NCBI RefSeq assembly: GCF_049801075.1
Contig: NZ_JBNAGG010000003.1
Span: 1 to 64,000 of the forward strand
DNA: 64,000 nt
From: Maritalea sp049801075
Lineage (GTDB): Bacteria > Pseudomonadota > Alphaproteobacteria > Rhizobiales > Devosiaceae
Reading direction: 5' to 3'
Below the pieces are notes generated by a model that did not search any database, was not told the origin of the DNA, and saw only the letters and a list, made by a program, of their open reading frames with translations. The position numbers were made by a program, and so were the translations under genes. This document shows, in pieces, positions 24,748 through 33,453 of the stretch (positions within the stretch are counted from its first letter, which is position 1; each line of letters starts with the position of its first letter).

Positions 24748-26462
24748 TAGTGGCTCTCCCGCGTGACGGGGCGTGTGTCTTTGCCCACAAGGAAATCAAG
24801 GTCTGCGCCTTTTTCGGCTTGCAAAACCCGCTCAATATAAAGACTGGCATAGCCGCGCTCATAATGTGGTAGCGTTGGCTGCCAGTTGGCGCGGCGCGCG
24901 GCCAACTCTTCTTCTGGAACCAGCAGATCAAGCTGACCGTTTTCAGTGTCGAGCTTAATGCGATCTCCGGTTTTAACAAGGGCCAAGGGGCCGCCCGCTT
25001 CCGCTTCGGGCGAGGTGTGCAGCACCACTGTGCCGAATGCTGTGCCAGACATGCGCGCATCGGAAATCCGCACCATATCGCGCGCGCCCTGCTCGACCAG
25101 TTTGCGCGGAATGGGCATATTGCCGACTTCCGGCATGCCGGGATAACCTTTTGGCCCACAGCCCTTTAGCACCAAGATCGTCTCGCTGGTGACGGGAAGG
25201 TCGGGCCGGTCAATATTGGCTTTCATGTCCTCGATATTTTCAAACACAAAGGCTTCGCCCTCATGTTGAAGCAGTTCAGGCGTTGCGGCTGACGGCTTGA
25301 TGATGGCTCCATTTGGCGCCAAGCTGCCTTTGAGCACGCGCAGGCCAACCTTTGGCTTGATTGGTGCGTCATAGGCGAAAATCACATCGCGATTATAGCA
25401 TTCTGCATCTTCAAAATAGGATGTGATGTCTTTGCCCAACACAGTATTGGACGGGCGAATGTGTTGCGCCAGCTCTTTCATCAAAGCGGGCATGCCACCT
25501 GCATAGCAGAAATCTTCCATCAAATATTTGCCGGACGGCATGCAATTGACCAGAAGCGGCAAATCCTTGCCCAGCTCGAAATCTTCCAGTGTAAGACCGA
25601 CACCCACTCGCCCTGCGATGGCAAGCAAATGCACCACCGCATTGGTGGAGCCGCCGATGGCCGCATTGGCGAGAATGGCATTTTCAAAATTTTCTTTTTT
25701 CACCACTTTGGAGAAGGTGAGATCTTCTTCAACCATCTCCACAATGCGTTTGCCCGTGAGGTGAGCCAATGCGGCACGGCGCGCGTCAACTGCGGGCAAT
25801 GCAGCATTTGTGGGCAGGCATAACCCCATCGCTTCCACCAAAGATGCCATGGTGGATGCGGTGCCCATGGTCATGCACACACCGACCGAACGGCTCATGC
25901 CCGATTCAGCAGACATAAAGTCCTTCAAGCTCATTTCACCCGCCCGCACATCTTCGGAAAATTTCCACACATCGGTGCCCGAGCCAATGTCGCGACCTTT
26001 AAACTTGCCATTGAGCATGGGGCCGGAGGACACAACGATGGTGGGCAAATCGACCGACGCCGCGCCCATCAATTGGCCGGGAGTTGTTTTATCGCAGCCA
26101 CCCAGCAACACCACACCATCAATGCCATAAGCGCGAATGCTTTCTTCTACATCCATGGACAGGAGGTTTCTAAACAGCATGGCGGTGGGCTTCATTTGGG
26201 TTTCGCCCAAACTCATCACGGGGAATTCGACTGGGAAACCGCCCGCTTCCCAAACACCACGCTTTACGGCTTCTGCCAAATCTCTAAGCCCCGCATTGCA
26301 GGGCGTGAGTTCAGACCATGTGTTGCAAATGCCGATGATGGGGCGACCATCAAATACGTGATCGGGGAAGCCTTGGTTTTTCATCCAAGAGCGATGGATG
26401 AATCCATCCTTATCCTGCTTGCCATACCATGCCTGGCTGCGGCGTTTTTTCTTATCGCTCAA
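24747..26462 (-). CDS. IlvD/Edd-family sugar-acid dehydratase (arabinonate/galactonate-type)
   Basis: This 571-aa iron-sulfur dehydratase converts an aldonate to a 2-keto-3-deoxy acid. Cluster Cys residues are seen in CNTWSELTPCN, GGCDKTTPG and GVCMTMGTAST. NAAIGGSTNAVVHLLAIAGR and ISDARMSGTAFGTVVLH are family signatures. The sequence most resembles L-arabinonate dehydratases rather than biosynthetic IlvD. The start codon is TTG 26462, supported by AGGGAGG about 7 nt upstream. It leads the dehydratase-SDR-GH42 operon. Exact substrate unproven. Confidence 0.87.
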   Translation of the reverse strand: MSDKKKRRSQAWYGKQDKDGFIHRSWMKNQGFPDHVFDGRPIIGICNTWSELTPCNAGLRDLAEAVKRGVWEAGGFPVEFPVMSLGETQMKPTAMLFRNLLSMDVEESIRAYGIDGVVLLGGCDKTTPGQLMGAASVDLPTIVVSSGPMLNGKFKGRDIGSGTDVWKFSEDVRAGEMSLKDFMSAESGMSRSVGVCMTMGTASTMASLVEAMGLCLPTNAALPAVDARRAALAHLTGKRIVEMVEEDLTFSKVVKKENFENAILANAAIGGSTNAVVHLLAIAGRVGVGLTLEDFELGKDLPLLVNCMPSGKYLMEDFCYAGGMPALMKELAQHIRPSNTVLGKDITSYFEDAECYNRDVIFAYDAPIKPKVGLRVLKGSLAPNGAIIKPSAATPELLQHEGEAFVFENIEDMKANIDRPDLPVTSETILVLKGCGPKGYPGMPEVGNMPIPRKLVEQGARDMVRISDARMSGTAFGTVVLHTSPEAEAGGPLALVKTGDRIKLDTENGQLDLLVPEEELAARRANWQPTLPHYERGYASLYIERVLQAEKGADLDFLVGKDTRPVTRESH

Positions 26463-26541
26463 TTCTGCCTCCCTTGCTCACCGACTAGACATTCGCCACC
26501 AATATCTGGCCCGTGCTTGACATCAGTTCTTCAGCAACTTA

Positions 26542-26558
26542 GTTTCAAATAATGAAAC
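26542..26558. promoter_or_regulatory. palindromic operator 1 for the IclR regulator
   Basis: GTTTCA-N5-TGAAAC is a perfect 6-bp inverted repeat between the divergent dehydratase and IclR genes. It resembles IclR-family operators and is paired with a second site 3 bp away. Confidence 0.6.
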
Positions 26559-26560
26559 TT

Positions 26561-26578
26561 ATTTCCATTTATTGAAAT
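26561..26578. promoter_or_regulatory. palindromic operator 2 for the IclR regulator
   Basis: ATTTC at the left end pairs with GAAAT at the right end of this 18-bp site. It shares the TTTC(A/C)A...TGAAA pattern of operator 1. Two adjacent sites fit binding of a dimer of IclR dimers. Confidence 0.55.
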
Positions 26579-26634
26579 ATTGGAAGATGGGTCGGATTTT
26601 GTCAAGATCATCCAGCTGCCGGGGCAAGGTTTAG

Positions 26635-27414
26635 ATGCGCGAGAAATCATCAGGCGATGGCACCGTGGGTAAGGCGCTCAGCGTGTTGGATATGGTGGCG
26701 GTATTTGGTCAGCCGGTGAAGTTCAACCAACTGCTTGAGCAAAGCCCCTTCCCCAAAGCTACCCTTTATCGCTTGTTGCAAACATTGGTGCATCAAAACA
26801 TGCTGGCCTTCGATGCGGATCAAGGCACATATCAAGTGGGTTTGCGGGTGGTGCGACTGGCCCATTCGGCATGGAAATCCAGCTCTCTGGCCCCTTTGGC
26901 GCGCCCATTTGTTGACGCACTGGCGCAGCAGACGGGTGACATTGTGCATTTGGCTCAGTTTGAGGCTGGACAGGTGCTTTACATTGATAAACGCAAGGCC
27001 GACGATCAATTTGAAACATTGGCGCAAGTGGGCAATGTGGCTCCGGCCTATTGCACGGGCGTGGGCAAAGCCATGTTGGCTTTTATGTCGCCAGAACCTT
27101 TGCAATTGGCACTCAGCCAACAGGCATTTCATGCCTATACGCCCAGTACTCATAAATCTGTAAAATCATTGCAGGCTGAGTTGGCGCAGGTGCGTTTGGA
27201 GGGCGTTGCGCTTGACCGTGAAGAACATCAGCAGGGCATTATCTCCATTGCGGCCCCGATTTTATCAGCCAATAATCGCGTGCTTGGCGCGCTATCCGTC
27301 GCAACATCCACTGCGCACAAATCTTTGGCCGATTTGGAAACGCTTAAGCCTGCCCTTTTGCGCATTGCTAAACAGATCGGCCAAGAAGCACAATTTTGGC
27401 AGCCTCCGACATAG
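26635..27414 (+). CDS. IclR-family transcriptional regulator
   Basis: This 259-aa protein has an N-terminal winged helix (KATLYRLLQTLVHQNML, about 40-60) and a C-terminal IclR effector domain (YCTGVGKAMLAFM, DREEHQQGIISIAAPI). It is divergent from the dehydratase-SDR-GH42 operon and probably represses it until the pathway substrate or a keto-acid intermediate is present (inference). Two inverted repeats in the intergenic region are candidate binding sites. Confidence 0.92.
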   Translation: MREKSSGDGTVGKALSVLDMVAVFGQPVKFNQLLEQSPFPKATLYRLLQTLVHQNMLAFDADQGTYQVGLRVVRLAHSAWKSSSLAPLARPFVDALAQQTGDIVHLAQFEAGQVLYIDKRKADDQFETLAQVGNVAPAYCTGVGKAMLAFMSPEPLQLALSQQAFHAYTPSTHKSVKSLQAELAQVRLEGVALDREEHQQGIISIAAPILSANNRVLGALSVATSTAHKSLADLETLKPALLRIAKQIGQEAQFWQPPT

Positions 27415-27449
27415 ATTCAGCGCGGCGCTTGGTCTTGTCACTTTAGAAC

Positions 27450-30400
27450 TTAATGAAAATCACGAGACCGCGGGATGACGCGCACATTGCGTGGATGTCG
27501 TGCCGTGTCTGGCTTAACCCGGCTATCATATTCAACATTTGAAACAACCTCATCTGCTGGTGCATAAGCGGGGCGCACAAATCCATCGGATAATTTTTCC
27601 AGCCAATCGGTGCGGTCGATTAATTTGCGAGCGATCAAATGCATCACATTATCCTCTGTTTGCACTTGGCCATGCACCTCAATCAGCTTGGCGCCCATCA
27701 CCACTTTGCGGTATTTTTCTAATATCTTTTTCCAAACGATTACGTTGGTGACACCCGTTTCGTCTTCCAGCGTTACGAAGACAACGCCTTTGGCTGTACC
27801 CGGCCTTTGGCGCACAAGCACAACCCCCGCCATGCTGGCCCATCGGTTATTGTTCAGCTTTCTAATATCATGCGCCGTGGTCAACCGCCGCTGTTGCAAC
27901 TCGTCCCGCAAGAAAGAAATCGGGTGTGCCTTTAAAGAAAATCGAGTGAATTGATAGTCGGCAAACACTTGCTCTGATTGACGCAATGCGGGCAATTGAG
28001 AAGGCTGCTCCTCCAATTGCTCCGGCGCGTTGACATGGTCGAACAAGGGCAAAGGTTTTGCAGGGGTTAAACCGCGGGCAGCCCACTTGGCTTGCCGCCG
28101 ATCCAAGCCAATAGAACGCAAAGCGTCAGCATCAGCCAAACGCTCCACATCAAACAAGCGCAAATCAGCACGGCGCTGCAGATCTTCGATAGAGGCAAAT
28201 GGTTTTTGCTGTCGCGCAGCCATAAGCTGTTCAGCATATTGTTTATGGAAGCCATCAATTTGCCGTAGACCCACGCGCAATGCCCATTTGCGCTTGGGGT
28301 AGAGCTGCGCCCAGAATGTTGACTTTTGATTGATGGTTTTCCCCCAATGCTCTTCAGCCACAGGTGGCGGCGGAGCTGGAGGTTCTTCCCATTCACCTTC
28401 AATGGGCTCAAGTGTGTAGTCCCAGTCGGAATGGTTCACATCGACCGGCAAAATCTCCACATTATGCTCCTTCGCATCGCGTACAATTTGCGCGGGCGCG
28501 TAAAAACCCATGGGTTGTGCATTGAGCAATGCCGCTGCAAAAACTTCTGGATGGTGATGTTTGAGCCAACAGGACACATAGACCAGCAAAGAGAAACTGG
28601 CCGAATGACTTTCGGGAAAGCCATATTCAGAAAACCCCTTAATCTGATTAAAGCAACGTTGCGCAAACTCACGGTCATATCCCCGCGACACCATCCGCTC
28701 CACCATGCGCTCTTCTAAAGTATGAATGGTACCAGATCGGCGGAAGGTTGCCATTGCGTGGCGCAGTTCATCCAATTCGCTGGGGCTGAATTTTGCAGCC
28801 TCCATGGCAATGCGCATCGCCTGCTCCTGAAACAGAGGCACCCCCATGGTTTTTTGCAAAATTCGCTGCAATTCATCTGGCGGCCCATGTTCGGGCGCGG
28901 GCGATGGCATTTCAATCGGCTCCAATCCCTTTCGGCGGCGCAAATAAGGGTGCACCATGTCGCCTTGAATGGGCCCGGGGCGAACAATTGCCACTTCAAT
29001 AACGAGATCGTAAAATTTGCGCGGTTTTAGGCGCGGCAACATGCTCATTTGCGCACGGCTTTCAACCTGAAACGTTCCGAGCGTATCGGCGCGGCAAATC
29101 ATGTCATAGACATGCCGATCGCCATGTTTGATGGCCGCTAGATTATAATCAATATCGTAATGAGCCCGCAGCAGATCAAAGGCCTTGCGGATACAGGTCA
29201 ACATGCCCAATGCCAGCACATCAACTTTCAAAATGCCCAACACATCAATATCGTCCTTATCCCATTCGATAAAGGTACGGTCCTCCATGGCCGCATTGCC
29301 AATGGGCACGGTTTCGATAAGTGGTCGCTGGGTCAGCACAAAGCCACCCACATGCTGGGAAAGGTGGCGCGGAAAACCAATCAATTCTCGGGTGAGCTCC
29401 ACCACTTTGGTGAGATATGGATCAGAAAAATCTAAGCCAGACTCACTCAGATTTTTGTCACCCGCAGAGCCCCACGACCCCCAAATTGTTGACGACATGG
29501 CCGACGTCACATCCTCTGTGAGCCCCATCGCTTTGCCCACTTCACGGATGGCCGAACGCGAGCGGTAGGTGATGACTGTAGCGGTGAGGCCGGCGCGATG
29601 ACGCCCAAACCGTTCATAGATATATTGGATCACCTCTTCGCGGCGCTCATGTTCAAAATCTACGTCAATATCAGGCGGTTCATTGCGATTTTCAGTGATA
29701 AAACGCTCAAACAGCAGATCAATTTCATTGGGATCTACCGACGTGATCCCAAGGCAATAGCACACTGTGGAGTTGGCGGCAGACCCGCGCCCTTGGCATA
29801 ATATTTCATCAAAACGCCCCTTGTCCGGCTGTGGGGTACGGGCATATTTCACAATGTCATAAACGGTGAGAAAATAAGGCGCATAGTTCTTTTGCGCGAT
29901 AAGTTTGAGCTCATTTTCAATATTGATTTTGATCTTATCTGGCACACCATTCGGGTAACGCCATTTTGCCCCCATCCAGGTCTGTTCTATCAGATAGTCC
30001 TGCGGTGTTTTTCCATCAGGCACCGTCTCGTCCGGATATTCATATTTTAGATCGCTCAGATCAAACTGACATCGCGCCACAATTTCCTGCGTGGCTTCCA
30101 ATGCATGTTCAAAATTTTTGAAAATTACGGCCATATCATCACGAGATTTCAAATGCCGTTCTGCATTGGCCTTGAGCAAAAAACCGGCCTTATCGATGGT
30201 GGTTTTTTCGCGAATACAGATCAGCACATCTTGCAGGTCGCGACGCTCCGCTTCGTGATAAAGCACATTGTTGCTGGCCAACAGGCGAACGCCCAATTGG
30301 GTCGCAAGATTGTTGAGCCGCGCAATATGGGCACGATCTTCCCCGCGATAAGGTGCGCTGGCCACCAGATAAACTGGTTTCGGCAAGGCTTTTGCCATCT

Positions 30401-30830
30401 GACCAAGATGGTTGATTTCCGCCTGCCGAATGGATGATGGCGGGATCAACGCAAAAATTGAGCCGCGACAATGGTCTTTAACATCTTCAAAATCTAGGTG
30501 ACAGGCGCCCTTCTCGGCCCGCATTTTGCCCAAGGACAAAAGGGTGCACAAGCGACCAAAGGCCTCTCTATCTGTGGGATAAGCCAACAGGCTATATCCA
30601 TCTTCTAGATCAAGGCGCACTCCTACAATCAACCGAAACGGCGTATTCTTATCCGTTTCGCGGATATGTTTGGCCTCGCGATAGGCCCGCACGATGCCAG
30701 CAAAGCTATTTCGATCTGTGATCGCTACTGCTGCATGGCCGCGCACATAGCTTGTGGCGACGAGCTCGTTGGGATGCGAGCCGCCGCGTAAGAATGAAAA
30801 ATTTGAGGTAACTTGAAGCTCTGCATACAT
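27450..30830 (-). CDS. dnaE2: error-prone DNA polymerase DnaE2/ImuC
   Basis: This 1126-aa C-family polymerase carries out SOS-induced translesion synthesis with ImuA and ImuB. N-terminal PHP domain (MYAELQVTSNFSFLRGGSHP), catalytic palm with PPDIDVDFEHERR (the DxD acids), RGSAANSTVCYC, HHH-containing finger and thumb (GFSEYGFPESHSASFSLL), then a C-terminal OB-fold. Start at ATG 30830, 2 bp after the imuB stop; the family begins with exactly this MYAEL segment. The last gene of the SOS operon. Confidence 0.95.
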   Translation of the reverse strand: MYAELQVTSNFSFLRGGSHPNELVATSYVRGHAAVAITDRNSFAGIVRAYREAKHIRETDKNTPFRLIVGVRLDLEDGYSLLAYPTDREAFGRLCTLLSLGKMRAEKGACHLDFEDVKDHCRGSIFALIPPSSIRQAEINHLGQMAKALPKPVYLVASAPYRGEDRAHIARLNNLATQLGVRLLASNNVLYHEAERRDLQDVLICIREKTTIDKAGFLLKANAERHLKSRDDMAVIFKNFEHALEATQEIVARCQFDLSDLKYEYPDETVPDGKTPQDYLIEQTWMGAKWRYPNGVPDKIKINIENELKLIAQKNYAPYFLTVYDIVKYARTPQPDKGRFDEILCQGRGSAANSTVCYCLGITSVDPNEIDLLFERFITENRNEPPDIDVDFEHERREEVIQYIYERFGRHRAGLTATVITYRSRSAIREVGKAMGLTEDVTSAMSSTIWGSWGSAGDKNLSESGLDFSDPYLTKVVELTRELIGFPRHLSQHVGGFVLTQRPLIETVPIGNAAMEDRTFIEWDKDDIDVLGILKVDVLALGMLTCIRKAFDLLRAHYDIDYNLAAIKHGDRHVYDMICRADTLGTFQVESRAQMSMLPRLKPRKFYDLVIEVAIVRPGPIQGDMVHPYLRRRKGLEPIEMPSPAPEHGPPDELQRILQKTMGVPLFQEQAMRIAMEAAKFSPSELDELRHAMATFRRSGTIHTLEERMVERMVSRGYDREFAQRCFNQIKGFSEYGFPESHSASFSLLVYVSCWLKHHHPEVFAAALLNAQPMGFYAPAQIVRDAKEHNVEILPVDVNHSDWDYTLEPIEGEWEEPPAPPPPVAEEHWGKTINQKSTFWAQLYPKRKWALRVGLRQIDGFHKQYAEQLMAARQQKPFASIEDLQRRADLRLFDVERLADADALRSIGLDRRQAKWAARGLTPAKPLPLFDHVNAPEQLEEQPSQLPALRQSEQVFADYQFTRFSLKAHPISFLRDELQQRRLTTAHDIRKLNNNRWASMAGVVLVRQRPGTAKGVVFVTLEDETGVTNVIVWKKILEKYRKVVMGAKLIEVHGQVQTEDNVMHLIARKLIDRTDWLEKLSDGFVRPAYAPADEVVSNVEYDSRVKPDTARHPRNVRVIPRSRDFH

Positions 30831-30832
30831 GG

Positions 30833-32446
30833 CTATGCATAAAGCCCGTGCAGCCACCATGTCGCGGCTTCATTTCGGGTGGCCTGTTTTTGCTTAAACT
30901 CACGATAGACCCAGAATCGCAAACCGATTTGGTCTTCAAGTTCATAATAGTCTCGCGGCAAATGACGGCCTGCTAAATTCTCCCACCATTCTGGCAAAAT
31001 TCGCTCTGGCCCCTGTGCATAGATAATTTGATGCCATAATTTACGCCACAAAAACTGCGCTGGCACAGGTGTCGTCTCACCAAATCTTACTTCAATAAGT
31101 TCAGGCTGAGCCAATAGGGTTGAGGGGCGACGCGGGGAATATTCCCACTGCTGCCAGGTTTCACCTTTTAACGGGTGCACTTTCCTTTGTGCTTTTTCCG
31201 GCAAGTGCCGCTCTATGGGAGAAATACGGTAAACCGTGCCCTGCCCTAATCTATTTGCCAACCGATCTAGAAGCGGGGCCAAATGCGCATCTTGCCGTTT
31301 GGCATCCTTATGATCATCCAACTGCAATTGGTTTGGCGCAAGGTCGCCAATTTTATGTGCTGATAGCACCAGAATATCAATGCCGAAGCCAGGATCGATT
31401 TCATTGAGCTTTTCATCAAACAAGCGCCAAATGTGCGCCTTAACCCTTGTGGGCTGTGCCAACCCAATGGTTATGTTTTTGATCCGACCATCGCTGTAAA
31501 AAAGATCCAGTGAAAGCCGCACTACACCTTGTTGCCGCTTCTGTAATAGCACAAAAAGTTGTTCCAACAATTGGTCGAATTGCTGGCTTATATTGGCCAG
31601 ATCAATCAAAGGATCAATGGGAGCTACGCTGAAGCGAAAGGTTGGTTGTTCTTCATCATGTGTGAGCGGTTCTTCTTGCAAACCAAGAGCCCGCTCCATT
31701 TTTTTGAGCACCGCATCGCCATGTTTTTTATCGGAGAAACGGCGATAAAGGGCAGCACGGGGCAGCGCAAACAATTGACCAATTGTTTTCAAACCCAAAT
31801 GATAAAGCGCATTAATATGGTCTTTATGCAGCCTTAGAGCTTCAACAGGGAGAGGCGCCAAGCCGTGTTTTGTCTCAAAGGGGGGCAAAATTGAAAGCGG
31901 TTTTTCGGCATAATGTGCCAATGCCCATGCTGCGCCCATATTGTCGCTCAGGCCAAGCCGAACTTGATGCCCCATAGACTTAAGTGCCGCCATGATTTGC
32001 ATGAGCATTTTATGTTCGCCCCCAAACAGATGATCACAACCTGTGATGTCCAGATAAATAATGTTGGTTTCCCCGGGGACCACAATGGGGGAAAAGCTTT
32101 TCAACCATGCTGCCCTTTGATGCAGCAAAGCGCGATCTGCTGCCGGATTATGAAACAAAGCTTCCAGCTCATGGCACAGGGCTTTAGCATCTGTTAGCCG
32201 CATTCCCGCATGCACGCCCATTTGGCGCGCCACTTCGTTCACAGCGGCGATATAAATGCCGTGGGCTTGCTGCTCAATCAGCGCAAAAGGTTTTTTGCCT
32301 TTGTGGGCACCATCCGTTTTGACTGCATTATTCGCCCCCTGCTCTTCCATTTTGCTGATGTTGACGGGGTCCTGCCGCCACGCGATCCGCAAATGTTCGA
32401 TTGGCAGGTTGGGAAACCATATACAAAGGATACGCCGTGGTTTCAT
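30833..32446 (-). CDS. imuB: ImuB, inactive Y-family polymerase-like mutasome subunit
   Basis: This 537-aa Y-family homologue links DnaE2 to the beta clamp. It starts RRILCIWFPNLPIEHLRI, where active polymerases have a catalytic Asp, and has IIYLDITGCDHLFGGE in place of the S(I/V)DE motif, so it is catalytically dead as known for ImuB. A Y-family finger (LPVEALRL, KTIGQLFALP) and a C-terminal region ending WWLHGLYA are present. Start ATG 32446 follows GGAG by 8 nt. Its first 119 bases overlap the imuA 3' end in another frame. Confidence 0.93.
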   Translation of the reverse strand: MKPRRILCIWFPNLPIEHLRIAWRQDPVNISKMEEQGANNAVKTDGAHKGKKPFALIEQQAHGIYIAAVNEVARQMGVHAGMRLTDAKALCHELEALFHNPAADRALLHQRAAWLKSFSPIVVPGETNIIYLDITGCDHLFGGEHKMLMQIMAALKSMGHQVRLGLSDNMGAAWALAHYAEKPLSILPPFETKHGLAPLPVEALRLHKDHINALYHLGLKTIGQLFALPRAALYRRFSDKKHGDAVLKKMERALGLQEEPLTHDEEQPTFRFSVAPIDPLIDLANISQQFDQLLEQLFVLLQKRQQGVVRLSLDLFYSDGRIKNITIGLAQPTRVKAHIWRLFDEKLNEIDPGFGIDILVLSAHKIGDLAPNQLQLDDHKDAKRQDAHLAPLLDRLANRLGQGTVYRISPIERHLPEKAQRKVHPLKGETWQQWEYSPRRPSTLLAQPELIEVRFGETTPVPAQFLWRKLWHQIIYAQGPERILPEWWENLAGRHLPRDYYELEDQIGLRFWVYREFKQKQATRNEAATWWLHGLYA

Positions 32447-33221
32447 ATTCAAAACTCCATGAACCGGTTTGCCCCGTACGTGCCCGCATCAAATGGGCTT
32501 TAATTTTGCGGGTGCCTGGTGCGCGCTCATCCAACAGGTTTTTGGCGCTGGGTTGGCTTTCAATTTGCCAACGGGAAAAGGCAGCGCTGGTGCCCTGACA
32601 CTTATGGGGCCGGTGCAAAAATAAAGGGGTCAGCCCTTTTTGACAGGCCAGTGATAGGCGACGGGTTTGGGTAAAACTTGGATCTTGGGCATAGCCAACA
32701 ATTGCTGCAAAGCTCTTGCTGTTGGCCGCTTCTTCAAGTGCCCATAACAAGTCTGTTTCGCTATGAGGTCGCACGAAGATGAACTGGCCTGGATCAAGGC
32801 CAAACGCCATCAACCCCGGCCCATATAAATGGCCTAAATCTCGCACTTCATAATATGGCGCACACCATAAAATTGGTGCGGTTGAATTTTGGTCGCGCAA
32901 CAACATTTTGAGGCTGAGCAACATAAAACTCAAACTGGCCATATCCCCATAGGTTTTCGGGTAGATTTCGTGCACTGCAGGGCGTGTTAAAATGTCAGAA
33001 GAATGATGTTTTCGCCACCATTGCAATAAGGGGTCTTGCTGCTGATTTACAAAAGGAGGCAAGGAAAGCTGCTGCTTTTTGCCCGCTTCATCATTGGCGG
33101 GCGTTAGCGCCGCAGGCACATGATCGCCCGTATAAGCATGCAGCCCATACCCCTGCGCATTTGCCTGTTCAATGCGGCGCAGTTTTTGCTGCAATTGCAA
33201 AAATTTTTCCTTTTTGTCCAT
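32328..33221 (-). CDS. imuA: ImuA, SOS mutasome accessory protein
   Basis: This protein of about 297 aa belongs to the RecA-like ImuA family needed for DnaE2-dependent mutagenesis; it lacks a proper Walker A motif. Core segments include ILWCAPYYEVRDLGHLYGPGL, split here as an ILWCAP strand and a YGPGLMAFGLDPGQFIFV segment. The Start is ATG 33221 with GAGGTGG 9 nt upstream; ATG 33239 and 33230 are less likely. First gene of imuABC, under the LexA box at 33285-33299. Confidence 0.88.
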   Translation of the reverse strand: MDKKEKFLQLQQKLRRIEQANAQGYGLHAYTGDHVPAALTPANDEAGKKQQLSLPPFVNQQQDPLLQWWRKHHSSDILTRPAVHEIYPKTYGDMASLSFMLLSLKMLLRDQNSTAPILWCAPYYEVRDLGHLYGPGLMAFGLDPGQFIFVRPHSETDLLWALEEAANSKSFAAIVGYAQDPSFTQTRRLSLACQKGLTPLFLHRPHKCQGTSAAFSRWQIESQPSAKNLLDERAPGTRKIKAHLMRARTGQTGSWSFEYETTAYPLYMVSQPANRTFADRVAAGPRQHQQNGRAGGE

Positions 33222-33284
33222 GCGCGTCATCCACCTCATTGCAAGACTCGTAAAAGTGGCCGTTCGTCGCCAGACTCCTTAAAT

Positions 33285-33299
33285 GTTCACTTTTTGTTC
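33285..33299 (-). promoter_or_regulatory. LexA SOS box (GTTC-N7-GTTC)
   Basis: GTTC at 33285-33288 and at 33296-33299 are separated by exactly 7 bases, a perfect match to the alphaproteobacterial LexA operator. It lies 63 bp upstream of the imuA start, as expected for an SOS-induced operon. Confidence 0.85.
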
Positions 33300-33390
33300 T
33301 ATTTGTCAAGATGTAACTATCTTGGGATGATCATTTTGCAAGACACGAAACAGGCTGATCATGATTTTAAACGATGCAGCATGTTCACAT

Positions 33391-33424
33391 AAAAATGGCG
33401 GGCACAGCCAAAGGCTGCCCCGCC
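33391..33424 (-). terminator. Rho-independent terminator of the fucoside operon
   Basis: On the minus strand a hairpin pairs GGCGGG with CCCGCC and CAGCC with GGCTG around an AAA/TTT loop with small internal bulges. It is followed by ATTTTTA. It lies about 30 bp after the stop of the GH151-like gene. Confidence 0.7.
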
Positions 33425-33453
33425 ACAAGTGGCTCATCGCCAAGTTTATAGAT

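Noticed and set aside
30831..30860. Longer DnaE2 start at 30860
   Set aside because: It overlaps imuB, and the family starts at MYAELQ (30830).
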